From: CAXMQZ01 sp963707075
GTDB taxonomy: Bacteria; Acidobacteriota; Thermoanaerobaculia; Multivoradales; JAHEKO01
Reading direction: 5' to 3'
Length of the DNA stretch: 64,000 nucleotides
NCBI GenBank assembly: GCA_963707075.1
Contig: CAVPOX010000002.1
Location: 558,001-622,000, forward strand
Numbering within the stretch: position 1 is the stretch's first letter; every line of letters starts with the position of its first letter. The translations under genes and the position numbers were made by a program. Under the pieces are notes generated by a model that was not told where the DNA came from, did not search any database, and saw only the letters and a program-made list of their open reading frames with translations. Of this stretch, positions 1 through 8,975 are shown one piece after another.

Positions 1-218
1 TCCAGAGGCCGCACCAACAGCCGTTCGACCTCCTCCGGCGACGAGGAGGGATAGGGAGCAATCACCGTGATATTCGATGAGGAGTATGCCGGCAGGAATT
101 CGAGCGGTAACCGCGAAAGCGACAACCAACCGAGTACCAGGGTCCCCAGCACGATCATCCCCATGGTGACCTTGCGCTCTACCGCAAAGCGGACAATGGG
201 GTGAATTCTCGTGGTCAT
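1..218 (-). CDS. RND efflux pump permease, N-terminal fragment (cut by window edge)
   Basis: The minus strand opens with ATG at 216-218 and stays open to base 1, giving 72 codons of a protein that continues outside the window. The translation has a short cytoplasmic start (MTTRIHPIVRFAVERKVTMG), a hydrophobic helix at about residues 18-36, then LPLEFLP and a stretch with NITVIAPYPSSSPEEVE. This is the usual start of AcrB/HAE1-type resistance-nodulation-division permeases: helix TM1, then the first beta strand of the periplasmic porter domain with its SPEEVE-like motif. The family exports drugs, lipids or metals by proton antiport together with a periplasmic adaptor and an outer-membrane channel. 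Substrate cannot be judged from this fragment. The gene is divergent from the peptidase at 412. Confidence 0.8.
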   Translation of the reverse strand, partial: MTTRIHPIVRFAVERKVTMGMIVLGTLVLGWLSLSRLPLEFLPAYSSSNITVIAPYPSSSPEEVERLLVRPL

Positions 219-411
219 GATCAGCGCCGGTCAGCGGGCTGCCCCGGGGAGCGTAATCCTACCCTTTGTAACCTCTGAACCGGAGATTTCCTGCGGCGGC
301 CACCGAAGGCAGCCAAGGCTACATCGCACGAGAGTCTGTACGGTCGTGGCTGGCGCGTCGGTTTCCCGGCTGCGCCAGCGGGTTATCATGACCTGACAGG
401 GGGGACTCTCT

Positions 412-2637
412 ATGCAGAAAATCGGTGCGCGTTCGGTCGTCATCGGCGTCTTTCTCTCTCTCTGGGCGACAGGAATCGGAGCCGTAGGCTCACCCGAGCA
501 ACTCAGTCTGGAGTCGATCTTCAGTCCCGATGCAGAGACCAGAATCGAGTTCGACGGGGCCCCGTTGACCGGCCTCGAGTGGGCAGAAGATGGCCGTGCC
601 TTCCTGCAGCCACAAGGCCAGAGGGAATCGCTGCAGGCACCCTCGAGAGTCGAGGTCAGTGACGGTAGCTCGGCTCCCCTCTTCGACACCCAAAGACTGA
701 TCGAATCCTTGACCGCGCTGGAGGGCTTCCCCCGCGAGGCGGTCCAGGATCTTTCACAGGACGACCTCGAACTAGCCCCCCATCAGGACGCTCTTCTCAC
801 ACAGCAGGCCGCCGATCTCTTCTACTTTTCCATTGCGGAAGGCTCCTCGCGGCGGCTCACTCACAACGAAGGCGTCGAGGAGGTCGCCCGGTTCAGCCCC
901 GATGGACGATGGGTCTCTTTCGTGCGCGACCACGATCTGTACGTCGTCAGCTTGCGAGACGGTCGAGAGACCGCCTTGACCCGGGATGGAAACGCTGCCT
1001 TGCTGAATGGCAAGCTCGATTGGGTCTACCAGGAGGAGCTCTACGGCCGAGGAGACTTCAAGGGATACTGGTGGAGTCCCGACTCCCGCTTTCTCGCCTT
1101 TCTGCAGTTGGACGAATCCGCCGTGCACGAGTTCACCCTGGTGGACCATCTGCCGACTCGCGGGCGGACCGAAGTCGTACCCTACCCCAAGGCAGGCGAT
1201 CCCAACCCGAAGGTCCGACTGGGCGTCGTACCGGTAGCCGGCGGACCCATAGTCTGGGCTGATATGGCCCAGTATCAAGCGGTCGAACCCTTGATCGTTC
1301 GCGTAGATTGGACACCCGACAGTCGGCACGTCGTCTCTCTCGTGCAGGACCGCGAACAGACCTGGCTGGACATCGTGCTTGCCGATCCGCTCACCGGCGA
1401 GATGACCCCATTGGTCCACGAGACCAGCCCTGCCTTTGTCGATGTCGATCTGACGGAGGCGCCACACTGGCTTGCAGATGGCAGTTTTCTCTGGCTCTCG
1501 GGTCGGACTGGTTTTCACCATATCTACCACTTCGACCCTTCGGGCGAGTTGCGGGCGCAGGTCACCAACGGCGGTTGGGAGGTCAGCAAACTGCACGGCG
1601 TCGACGAAGAGCGGGGGTGGATCTACTTTTCGGCCAGCGAGCATAGTCCCATCGAAATCCACGCCTATCGCGTCCGTCCGGATGGCTCGAATTTACAGCG
1701 CCTCACTGTCGAGAGCGGCAGCCACCTGGCCAACTTCAATCCGACTTTCGATCACTATCTGGACACCTACAGCAATGTCGACACGCCGCCGCGGGTTTCG
1801 CTCCATCGATCCGACGGAGCTCGACTTCGGACCGTCGATGCCAACCAGGTTGCGGCGCTCGCCGAGCTCGAGCTGGCGCCGGTGGAGTTTCTCGAAGTCG
1901 AGGCACCCGACGGGTTTGTCTTCGAAGCCGCCTTGATCAAACCGCTCGATTTCGACCCGAGCAAGACCTATCCAGTGTTGCAGTACAACTACGGTGGACC
2001 TCACGCCCCGACCGTCAGAAACGCCTGGGGTGGCTCGCGCCATCTCTGGTTTCGCTATCTGGCACAGGAAGGTTTCGTCGTCTGGATGTGCGACAACCGC
2101 TCGGCCTCCGGCAAGGGCATCGCGCCGACCTGGGAAGCCCACGGCCGGCTGGGGGAGCTCGAGCTTGCCGATCTCGAGAGCTGCCTTGCCTGGCTGAAGG
2201 AGCAAGCCTGGGTCGATTCCTCTCGGATCGGCGTCTACGGCGGCAGTTATGGCGGATTCATGGCCTCGTTCGCCCTCACTCACAGCAAGAGCTTCAAGGC
2301 TGGAATCGCCTTCGCACCGGTCACCGATTGGCGCCTCTACGACAGCATCTACACGGAACGCTATATGGGACGGCCGCAGGACAATGCTGAAGGGTATGAC
2401 GCCACCTCGGTGATCGAGGCGGCGGACCGAATGCACGGCGCGCTCCTGCTGATTCATGGCACGATGGACGACAACGTCCATCTGCAGAACACCATTCAGC
2501 TCGCCAACGCCCTGCAGCAGGCGGGAAAGGACTTTCAGCTGATGCTTTACCCCAACTCCCGCCATGGAATTCGGGACAAGCGACAGATCTACCACCTGTA
2601 TCGCTCGATGACCCGCTTCCTGAAAGAGAAACTTTGA
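412..2637 (+). CDS. S9B-type dipeptidyl peptidase (DPP-IV family), exported
   Basis: 741 residues. An N-terminal signal peptide (about residues 1-25) points to export. The N-terminal half is a DPP-IV beta-propeller with WSPDSR-type blades, and the C-terminal quarter is the S9 alpha/beta hydrolase. The catalytic triad is visible: Ser612 in GGSYGGF, Asp686 in HGTMDDNVH and His718 in NSRHG. The double-Glu motif that anchors the substrate N-terminus in DPP-IV is present as E208-E209 in WVYQEELYG, which supports true dipeptidyl (X-Pro/X-Ala) release over oligopeptidase activity. Length matches the family (about 700-760). A G-rich Shine-Dalgarno sequence (near 399-403) precedes the ATG. It probably feeds peptide scavenging in the periplasm, as the M16 pair at 37-40 kb may also do. 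Confidence 0.93.
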   Translation: MQKIGARSVVIGVFLSLWATGIGAVGSPEQLSLESIFSPDAETRIEFDGAPLTGLEWAEDGRAFLQPQGQRESLQAPSRVEVSDGSSAPLFDTQRLIESLTALEGFPREAVQDLSQDDLELAPHQDALLTQQAADLFYFSIAEGSSRRLTHNEGVEEVARFSPDGRWVSFVRDHDLYVVSLRDGRETALTRDGNAALLNGKLDWVYQEELYGRGDFKGYWWSPDSRFLAFLQLDESAVHEFTLVDHLPTRGRTEVVPYPKAGDPNPKVRLGVVPVAGGPIVWADMAQYQAVEPLIVRVDWTPDSRHVVSLVQDREQTWLDIVLADPLTGEMTPLVHETSPAFVDVDLTEAPHWLADGSFLWLSGRTGFHHIYHFDPSGELRAQVTNGGWEVSKLHGVDEERGWIYFSASEHSPIEIHAYRVRPDGSNLQRLTVESGSHLANFNPTFDHYLDTYSNVDTPPRVSLHRSDGARLRTVDANQVAALAELELAPVEFLEVEAPDGFVFEAALIKPLDFDPSKTYPVLQYNYGGPHAPTVRNAWGGSRHLWFRYLAQEGFVVWMCDNRSASGKGIAPTWEAHGRLGELELADLESCLAWLKEQAWVDSSRIGVYGGSYGGFMASFALTHSKSFKAGIAFAPVTDWRLYDSIYTERYMGRPQDNAEGYDATSVIEAADRMHGALLLIHGTMDDNVHLQNTIQLANALQQAGKDFQLMLYPNSRHGIRDKRQIYHLYRSMTRFLKEKL

Positions 2638-2760
2638 AGCGACCCGCTAAACTCCAACCGTCGTCGTGGCATCTAAATGGTTGTGAGCGAATGGTACGCA
2701 CTAACCTTGAACCACCTGGGCGGCAGTCTCCCGACGCGGACTTGGGTCTTTCTTGACGCC

Positions 2761-3282
2761 ATGTCCGAGCGGGAACTGGTCGCAAGGGCGAAAGACGGCG
2801 ATGTCGCCGCATTCGAGGCCCTCTATCGCCAACACGAGAAGCGCATCTATGGCCTCTGTCTGAGGATGGTGGCCGATCCGAGCCGGGCCGAGGATCTGAC
2901 GCAGGAAGCATTTGTCCGCGCCTGGCAGAAATTGGGCTCCTTTCACGGCCAGAGCGCCTTCGGCACCTGGCTCCACCGCCTGACGGTCAATGTGGTCCTG
3001 GGAGCGATACGGTCGAGGAGTCGCCGAAAGGACTTCGCAGTTGCCAACGAGGAGCTGCACATCGTACCTGACCCACGGCCCGCACCGGCGCTGGAGAGTG
3101 GCATCGACCTGACGAGAGCGATCAGTGAGCTGCCCCCCAAGGCGCGCGTCGTCTTCCTGCTGCACGATGTCGAGGGCCTGAAACACGGAGAAGTCGCCGA
3201 AGCCCTGGGCATCGCCATCGGCACTTCCAAGGCGCATCTGCACCGCGCCCGGCAGATTCTACGAGAGGCACTCAAATCATGA
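2761..3282 (+). CDS. ECF-type RNA polymerase sigma factor
   Basis: 173 residues from ATG 2761 (MSERELVARAKDGD). The frame stays open upstream to 2677, but those 28 residues lack sigma-like sequence, so I use 2761; the Shine-Dalgarno there is weak. Region 2 is at about residues 10-80, with YRQHEKRIYGLCLRMVADPSRAEDLTQEAFVRAWQ, in two contiguous parts, being the classic core-binding and -10-binding segment. Region 4 is at about 110-165 with the ELPPKARVVFLLHDVEGLKHGEVAEALG helix-turn-helix. Regions 1 and 3 are absent, as in extracytoplasmic-function sigma factors. It overlaps the anti-sigma gene by 4 bp (ATGA), so the two are translationally coupled. It likely controls its own operon and envelope-related targets. 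Confidence 0.92.
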   Translation: MSERELVARAKDGDVAAFEALYRQHEKRIYGLCLRMVADPSRAEDLTQEAFVRAWQKLGSFHGQSAFGTWLHRLTVNVVLGAIRSRSRRKDFAVANEELHIVPDPRPAPALESGIDLTRAISELPPKARVVFLLHDVEGLKHGEVAEALGIAIGTSKAHLHRARQILREALKS

Positions 3283-3914
3283 TTTGCGATGAGATCCGCC
3301 AGAGCTTCGATGACTATCTGGACGACGAGCTGTCGGCCAGGGCTCGACACCAGGTCGAGAGACATGTGACCAGGTGCGACAGCTGCCGAGCGGAGCTCGC
3401 AGAATTGCGTTCGCTGATCGAGGCCGCCCAGGGGCTCGACCTCCAGACGGCCCCCGATCACGACCTCTGGCCCGCTATCGCGGCCCGGCTGGAGAACGAA
3501 GTGACAGTAGAAACACCCTGGTGGCTCCGTCTCGCCGCAGCAGGGATCGCTTTGGCAATTCTCTCGCTGCCACTCTCGGTATGGTGGCTGGGGCGCAGCG
3601 ACGAGAGCGCCCGGTCGGAGCTCCAGTCCGAGCAACCGATCCAACCGTTAACTGTCCAGGCCGAGCTCGCCCGTGCAGAGGACGGAGTCCAGCTGCCGCG
3701 GACCGACCTGGTCACTGCTATCGAGCGACGTCGAGATGTCGTCCCAGACGACACGCTGCACGTCCTGGAAGAGAACATGATGCTGTTGGACCGGGCCATC
3801 GGCGAGACTCGCGCGGCCCTGGACGACGATCCACAGAATCTTAGCCTGAGAATGCTATTGGCAGCACGATATCAACAAGAGAGAAAGCTCCTGCAAAAGG
3901 TCAGCCGGGTGTGA
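3279..3914 (+). CDS. Zinc-finger (ZAS) transmembrane anti-sigma factor
   Basis: 211 residues. The first about 45 residues form a zinc-binding anti-sigma domain with H-x3-C-x2-C (HVTRCDSC), a motif of RsrA/ChrR-type ZAS domains that wrap around region 2/4 of an ECF sigma factor. A single hydrophobic helix lies at about residues 83-102 (WWLRLAAAGIALAILSLPLS), placing the N-terminus in the cytoplasm and about 105 residues in the periplasm. The C-terminal part is helical and charged, with no recognised domain. The start overlaps the sigma gene (ATGA 3279-3282), and the DUF4097 gene follows 20 bp downstream. This is a standard sigma/anti-sigma pair; the releasing signal is unknown. Confidence 0.88.
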   Translation: MICDEIRQSFDDYLDDELSARARHQVERHVTRCDSCRAELAELRSLIEAAQGLDLQTAPDHDLWPAIAARLENEVTVETPWWLRLAAAGIALAILSLPLSVWWLGRSDESARSELQSEQPIQPLTVQAELARAEDGVQLPRTDLVTAIERRRDVVPDDTLHVLEENMMLLDRAIGETRAALDDDPQNLSLRMLLAARYQQERKLLQKVSRV

Positions 3915-3934
3915 GATCCGGAGGAGGATGAGTC

Positions 3935-4822
3935 ATGAAAAGGATTACCATAGCGTTAGTCAGTTTGGTTCTGGTCAGCGGAATGGCCTGGGCTGAAAAG
4001 CAGGTCGACGAAACTCGGCCTGCCGACCCTGATGCGAGAGTCAGCGTCGAGATCATCTCCGGCTCGATCCGGGTGACCGGCTGGGACCGCAATGAAGTTC
4101 ACATCACCGGCAGCATCGGTGACGATGTAGACGCACTCGAGATCTCCGGCAGTGGTCGCAGCATCGCGATCGATCTCGACGTTCCAGACAGCTGGGGTCG
4201 CCGACGCCGCGACATCGATGCGAATCTGGAGATCTCGGTGCCGACGGCGGCCCGGGTTTCCGTCGAGACAGTCAGCGCCAACATCGCCGTCAACGACGTC
4301 AGCGGCAGCATCGAGCTCGCTTCGGTCAGTGGTGGTATCGATCTGGCGGGACGCCCCTCCCGCGCCGAAGTGGAGACAGTCAGCGGTGACATTCGGGTCG
4401 AGGGCGATCAGACCGCGATCGCTGCGGAGAGCGTCAGCGGTGACATCGTCCTGAAAGGCGCCGCCGCAACCGTCGAGGCCGGTAGCGTCAGTGGCGACAT
4501 CGAAGTCACTGCCACACAGATCGAGCGCGCGACCTTCGAGTCGGTCTCCGGCAACCTCGAGTTCTCCGGTGGGCTCACCTCCAAGGCAAGATTTCATGCC
4601 GAAGCTCACAGCGGCAATGTCACCCTGATGCTACCCGCCGATACCTCGGCGACGTGGGAGGTCGAGACCTTCAGCGGCAACGTCACCAACGAGTTCGGGC
4701 CCGGCCCTGAGCGCACCAGCGAACATGCCCCCGGCAAATGGCTCAAGTTCACCACCGGTACCGGCGAAGCGCGAATCACCGTCGACAGCTTTAGTGGCAA
4801 CGTGAAATTCAGCAAGCGCTGA
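3935..4822 (+). CDS. Exported DUF4097-family beta-helix protein
   Basis: 295 residues with a clear Sec signal peptide (MKRITIALVSLVLVSGMAWA). The mature part is built from repeated strands with the motif VSGDI/VSGNL about every 20 residues (VSANIAV, VSGSIEL, VSGGIDL, VSGDIRV, VSGDIVL, VSGDIEV, VSGNLEF, FSGNV), as expected for the right-handed beta-helix of DUF4097/adhesin-like families. A strong GGAGGAG site lies 7 bases before ATG 3935. It is the third gene of the ECF/anti-sigma operon, so it is probably either the main target of the sigma factor or part of its envelope-sensing circuit. No enzymatic residues are recognisable. An outer-surface or periplasmic scaffold role is inference. Confidence 0.82.
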   Translation: MKRITIALVSLVLVSGMAWAEKQVDETRPADPDARVSVEIISGSIRVTGWDRNEVHITGSIGDDVDALEISGSGRSIAIDLDVPDSWGRRRRDIDANLEISVPTAARVSVETVSANIAVNDVSGSIELASVSGGIDLAGRPSRAEVETVSGDIRVEGDQTAIAAESVSGDIVLKGAAATVEAGSVSGDIEVTATQIERATFESVSGNLEFSGGLTSKARFHAEAHSGNVTLMLPADTSATWEVETFSGNVTNEFGPGPERTSEHAPGKWLKFTTGTGEARITVDSFSGNVKFSKR

Positions 4823-4853
4823 CTCGGGCTTCCACTATCGCATTGCCCCACGC

Positions 4854-4881
4854 ACGCGTAGGGACTTCGGTCTCTACGCGT
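4854..4881 (+). terminator. UUCG-capped hairpin ending the sigma/anti-sigma/DUF4097 operon
   Basis: Bases 4854-4865 pair with 4870-4881 (12 positions, one G-T wobble) around a TTCG loop closed by C-G, the very stable cUUCGg tetraloop. TTTGCTTTC follows on the plus strand. The stem overlaps the TAG stop (4874-4876) of the convergent phosphatase gene, so it may act in both directions. Confidence 0.75.
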
Positions 4882-6805
4882 TTGCTTTCGCCCTGAGGAC
4901 GATAAAGGTGATGTCGTCGTTGGGGGAGTCACCGCTCGCCCACTCTGCTGCGGCCGCAGCCAAAGATGCAGTTATTCGCTCCGGTCTCTCGTCTGCGGTT
5001 TCCGCAAACAGCTCCCTGACTCGCGCATATCCCAAAGGCTCACCTGTGCCATCGAGAAGCTCCGGAAACCCGTCGGTCATCAGCAGGACCGTGTCACCCG
5101 GAGCGAGCTCCGAGCTCCATTGATCGTAAGTCGCATCCGCCATGCTCCCCAGAGGGGTTCCCACCAGGGCAACCTCTTCCACCAGCCCCGCACGCTGTCT
5201 GTACACCAGCGCCGGGGGCATGCCGGCGGCCGACAGGTGGAGACGATGAGCATCGAATCGAGCCAGGGTCAGGGCCATGTTCATCCGGCCCAGGTTCATC
5301 TGCTTGATCGCTCGGGTCGCAGTGCCCAGAAGCTCGGGCAACACGGACTCGGAGATTTCGGTAGTCAGCAATCCCTTGACGACGGTAACCATGGTTCCTG
5401 CCCTCAGACCGTGACCCGCGGCATCGCCGATAACCGCTGTCAGCGCTCCACCGGTCCCCGTGAAGAAATCGTAGTAATCGCCACCGACCTCGGCTGCGGT
5501 CTTCATGAAGACCGCAATCTCCAGATAAGGATACTTTGGCAGCTGCCTGGGCAAAAGGGAGAGCTGGAACTGGCGAGCCTCCTCCAACTCCCGGCCCCGC
5601 CGTTCGTTCTCGGCCTCGAGCAGACGCCGCTCGATCTCCTGTTCTTTTCGACGACGCTCTTCCTCGATCAGCCTCTGCTGATGCTCTTGCAGCTCCACGG
5701 CCATGCGATTGAAAGTTCGGGCCAGCCGGCCGAACTCATCACGTGAGCGCAGAGGCACTCTTGCCTGCAAGTCGCCTGCGGCCAGGTCCTCGGCGCCTTG
5801 GGTCAGCAGCCCCAGATTGCGAGTCATCCGACCCGATATCCACAGAACTCCCACCAACGCCAACACCATCATGGCCATCCCGTAGGCCAGGTTCTCGAAG
5901 GCGGTCCGACCTATCTCCTGCAGTGGCAGGGCAATCGGGCGCGCTACGCCGAAGCTCAAACCGGACATGGGATCCGGAGTCTCAACGACCATCCAGCCTC
6001 TGGAGGGTGGGACCTCCTCCGCTGGTGCTGCGGATGCTCGGGCAACTCCGATCTCGGCAAGCACCTCACGGTCCTCGGGCGACTCGACGAAAAGATTGCC
6101 TTCCACATCTCGTGCAAAAGGAATCTCGCCGCTGTCCCTGGGGGTGCGCGTCAGAACCTGGCGCAGGAGCTTGGATGCCGACACCATCGCCTTGAGCTGG
6201 CCGACCACCTCCTGTCCCCGTTTCACCGGGCTGATGAACTCGCTGCCCAGCAAGCGCTCGACCTCCCTGCCACGCGCTTCCACAGCTGCCAGCTCAGACT
6301 CCTCCATCACCTCGCGGCTCTTGATCGCCTGCCGAACCATCGAATCCAGATACTCCTGTGGGAGCCCCGAGCTATCGAAGTCGCCAGAGCGTTTCTGAAG
6401 CCTCTCGAGCGCCTTCGTCAGGGTCATCGAGGGAAAAATCAGGAAGGGCTTCTGGAGACCCCCGGCACCGCCAGTTACGGGGGCGAACTCGAACCAGTCG
6501 ACGAGATCGCCGACATCCGCCATGCGTGCCATCAGGTCGGTATAGATCTTGATCGATTCATCAGCGGTCGAGCTCTCCAGCAATGAGCGTACCGGCAGGC
6601 TCGCCAAGCGGTTCAGTCGGCTCTTGATGTCCTGACGAACATCCTCCAGACGCTCTCCCATCTCCCCGGCGAGGACGAGCGACTCCGCCTGCACAGCCTG
6701 GCGAAAGGCTCGCTGCGATGAAAGATAGGAGTAAAGGACGATGCCAGCCAGCGGCAGGACAGCCAGCAAGAGAAAGGCGAGGATGAGCTGGTTTCTGACT
6801 TTCAT
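4874..6805 (-). CDS. Membrane HAMP-SpoIIE (PP2C-type) serine phosphatase
   Basis: 643 residues. A hydrophobic N-terminal helix (about 7-27) and a second helix (about 305-328) flank a roughly 275-residue extracytoplasmic sensor region with no clear match. A HAMP linker follows (about 330-385; ARVPLRSRDEFGRLARTFNRM), then a highly charged coiled coil (about 375-415) and a SpoIIE/PP2C phosphatase domain (about 430-640). The phosphatase shows the expected acidic metal motifs: EVGGDYYDFF, GDAAGHG, LMTDGFPE and SPNDDITFIVL. Such proteins dephosphorylate anti-anti-sigma (STAS) proteins in partner switching. A stand-alone STAS gene sits at 36645-36986, but nothing in the sequence ties the two together. 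The gene is divergent from the unknown gene at 6909. Confidence 0.9.
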   Translation of the reverse strand: MKVRNQLILAFLLLAVLPLAGIVLYSYLSSQRAFRQAVQAESLVLAGEMGERLEDVRQDIKSRLNRLASLPVRSLLESSTADESIKIYTDLMARMADVGDLVDWFEFAPVTGGAGGLQKPFLIFPSMTLTKALERLQKRSGDFDSSGLPQEYLDSMVRQAIKSREVMEESELAAVEARGREVERLLGSEFISPVKRGQEVVGQLKAMVSASKLLRQVLTRTPRDSGEIPFARDVEGNLFVESPEDREVLAEIGVARASAAPAEEVPPSRGWMVVETPDPMSGLSFGVARPIALPLQEIGRTAFENLAYGMAMMVLALVGVLWISGRMTRNLGLLTQGAEDLAAGDLQARVPLRSRDEFGRLARTFNRMAVELQEHQQRLIEEERRRKEQEIERRLLEAENERRGRELEEARQFQLSLLPRQLPKYPYLEIAVFMKTAAEVGGDYYDFFTGTGGALTAVIGDAAGHGLRAGTMVTVVKGLLTTEISESVLPELLGTATRAIKQMNLGRMNMALTLARFDAHRLHLSAAGMPPALVYRQRAGLVEEVALVGTPLGSMADATYDQWSSELAPGDTVLLMTDGFPELLDGTGEPLGYARVRELFAETADERPERITASLAAAAAEWASGDSPNDDITFIVLRAKANA

Positions 6806-6908
6806 GCTGACACCGCCTCTGCTGTTTCCACCTACCCAAAATGGCTACCGTGACCGACTTTACAGCCGAAAGGCCCGGAATTGTCTAGGCTACAGAGGTC
6901 GAATTGGT

Positions 6909-8036
6909 ATGCGCACTCGAGGCATCCTGAGCGTGACAGAACAAGTTCAACAACTGATACGAGTCGGTGACCAGCAGGTTGCTCTGCCAGATGGCATCTC
7001 CCTGTCCCGATGGACCCTCGAGAAGTACCGTTGGCAGAACCCCCGAATACGATCGCTCCTGGGCTGCATCAAGATGCTCGAGGGCGTCCTGGAGAGCAAC
7101 TATGCCATTCTGCATTGCTCGCCGGCGCGACTCCACGAGATTTGGCGTCAGGTTCTCCAGGTGGCCGACCTGATCCGCACCGAGCTCTCCGCCCTCCTCG
7201 ACGAGCCGTCGGTCATTCCCAGCCTCGAAGAGGCTCGGCAGAACATTCAGTCCTCGCTGACGCTGCTGCGAGGCAACGTGCTTGAGGACCTCGAGCGATT
7301 CCCGACCGAAGATGCCGTGGGCAGCATGATGGAAGAACGCAAGCTGCTCTGTATCTCGATCGGCAAGCTCAACGCCTTCCTCCAGGACACTTTCGGTGAG
7401 CTGCTGGCGGCGGATCCCCGCAGCCTGCACGATGCCGATTACTTTCTGTCGCGGAAATTCCCACGCGACATCGAGGAAGCCGAGTGGTTGTACGCGTCGG
7501 TCGAGGACCTGCGGAGCTATCTTCGCCAGCTCGAGCATGTACGGTACCGCCGACTTACCGAGGTCATTTCGGTCATTCGTCGCGATCTGACACTGCCCGT
7601 GGCCGAGACCTGGCGTGAGCTGGAGGAGTTTCTCTCACAACTTCTGGAAGGACTCACCCCAAGACTCAATGAGTTGCTCGCTCTGCGAGGCATCCGGTTC
7701 GATGAGATGGAGATTCTCGACCAGTATGCTCAGAGCATCCCGACCCGAGCCAGGCTGGTCCTCGAGCTCGGATCCACAGGCCGCAAGGCTATCGAGTTCA
7801 TCAAGGACGGTCTGGGGGAATCCGACGCAGAGCGGTCGCAGAATCTGCGTGATCTGATCGATCTTCACGCGGTCTTGAGCCGCCGCATCATCGCGCTGCT
7901 CGGGCAGATCGATCGGTCACTGCAGGATCTCTGGCTGTTTATTCCGATCTGGCTGCAGAACATCGAAAAGCGCCGGGCACTGCTACTGCGCGGCGAGCTC
8001 GACGACAACCCGGGCACCGTCAGGAATCTCCAGTAG
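6909..8036 (+). CDS. Unknown alpha-helical cytoplasmic protein
   Basis: 375 residues from ATG 6909, chosen because AGAGG (6894-6898) lies 10 bases upstream. The frame is open further 5' (to 6741), but that part runs over the divergent gene's start and looks non-coding. The sequence has no signal peptide or membrane helix, is rich in Leu, Glu, Arg and Gln, and is predicted by eye to be almost wholly helical with long amphipathic stretches (for example ELEEFLSQLLEGLTPRLNEL). I recognise no domain or catalytic motif. It runs divergently from the SpoIIE phosphatase, and its last 17 bases overlap the convergent acyltransferase gene. A regulatory, scaffold or partner-protein role is possible, but no function is supported. 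Confidence 0.7.
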   Translation: MRTRGILSVTEQVQQLIRVGDQQVALPDGISLSRWTLEKYRWQNPRIRSLLGCIKMLEGVLESNYAILHCSPARLHEIWRQVLQVADLIRTELSALLDEPSVIPSLEEARQNIQSSLTLLRGNVLEDLERFPTEDAVGSMMEERKLLCISIGKLNAFLQDTFGELLAADPRSLHDADYFLSRKFPRDIEEAEWLYASVEDLRSYLRQLEHVRYRRLTEVISVIRRDLTLPVAETWRELEEFLSQLLEGLTPRLNELLALRGIRFDEMEILDQYAQSIPTRARLVLELGSTGRKAIEFIKDGLGESDAERSQNLRDLIDLHAVLSRRIIALLGQIDRSLQDLWLFIPIWLQNIEKRRALLLRGELDDNPGTVRNLQ

Positions 8037-8943
8037 CCCGCCGCCCCGCCAACTCCTCGGGTGGCCGTGTGCGAAACCTGCGGTAGCTCCACATGTACTG
8101 CTCAGGACAGAACCGAACACACTGCTCCACCCCCTGGTTGAGCTGGGTCGCCGCACGCACGTCATCGGGGTCCCCGAGGCCCTCCGGCGCGGTGAAGACT
8201 CGGATACGAAAGGTCCCCGACTCGGTCCGCTGCGCGAAACCGTAGATCACCAGCGGGTCGTAGCGTCGCACCAGCCCAGCAACCAGTTTCATGGTCAATG
8301 CTGGAACTCCAAAAAAAGGAGCGAACACACCATGCTGCTTGAGAGGCTCTTGATCGGGAAGAATGCCGACAACCTTCCCCTGCTCCAGGGCCCGCGCCAG
8401 GCGACGGAGACCACCGGCGTTGGCCGGATACATCTCGGCCCCGAGACGCTCCCGACGCTGGCGCAGATAGGTGTCCAACTCGGCGATCCGCGGTGGCCGA
8501 TAGAGACTGACCAGGCCGTAGCGTCGAGTCAAGGAGTGGGCCAGATACTCCCAATTGCCCACATGGGGCCCGAGAGTCAGAACCCCTCTGCCCTGTTCGA
8601 GACTCCCTTCGATCAACGCCTCGCCCTCGGCGCTCTCCTCGAGCTCGGCGATGTGCTCTATCGACCAGTGGAAGGTCGCCCCGGCCTCGGCGATGTTGAG
8701 AGCCATCGAAAGCAGGCTCTTCCTGACCAGCTCTGCCTGCTGCTTCTGGGAAAGCTCGGGGAAGCAGCGGCGAATGTTGCCCCAGGAATTCTCCCGAAAC
8801 TGATTGGGGATTCGCCAGAGGAGGGCCCCGAGGCCCCGACCGACACGCCGGGCACCGGGGAGTGAAAGCCTGCCCAGCCCACCGATCGTCGAACGCAGGA
8901 CAGCCGCCACCACAGGCGATGACTTGCTCACCTTCTGGGCCAT
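8020..8943 (-). CDS. Lysophospholipid/lipid A-type acyltransferase (LpxL/HtrB family)
   Basis: 307 residues from ATG 8943 (MAQKVSKSSP). The family signature H-x4-E is present as H127-E132 in GPHVGNWEYL, the catalytic dyad that deprotonates the acceptor hydroxyl. Further family segments are LYRPPR, RAL.QGKVVGILPDQEP and FFGVPA. A weakly hydrophobic stretch near residues 10-45 could anchor it to the inner membrane. LpxL-type enzymes add secondary acyl chains to lipid A from acyl-ACP; relatives acylate ornithine lipids or other head groups, so the exact acceptor is uncertain. It lies 32 bp after sppA on the same strand and is probably co-transcribed. Its presence supports a didermic envelope. 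Confidence 0.87.
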   Translation of the reverse strand: MAQKVSKSSPVVAAVLRSTIGGLGRLSLPGARRVGRGLGALLWRIPNQFRENSWGNIRRCFPELSQKQQAELVRKSLLSMALNIAEAGATFHWSIEHIAELEESAEGEALIEGSLEQGRGVLTLGPHVGNWEYLAHSLTRRYGLVSLYRPPRIAELDTYLRQRRERLGAEMYPANAGGLRRLARALEQGKVVGILPDQEPLKQHGVFAPFFGVPALTMKLVAGLVRRYDPLVIYGFAQRTESGTFRIRVFTAPEGLGDPDDVRAATQLNQGVEQCVRFCPEQYMWSYRRFRTRPPEELAGRRATGDS

Positions 8944-8975
8944 GTCACCACATTCTAGTGGACGCCGGGAGCCCG

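Noticed and set aside
2640..2700. An ECF-type promoter (AACC ... TCTAA) before the sigma gene
   Set aside because: AACC and TCTAA-like strings are present, but the spacing of about 12 bases does not match the 16-17 expected.
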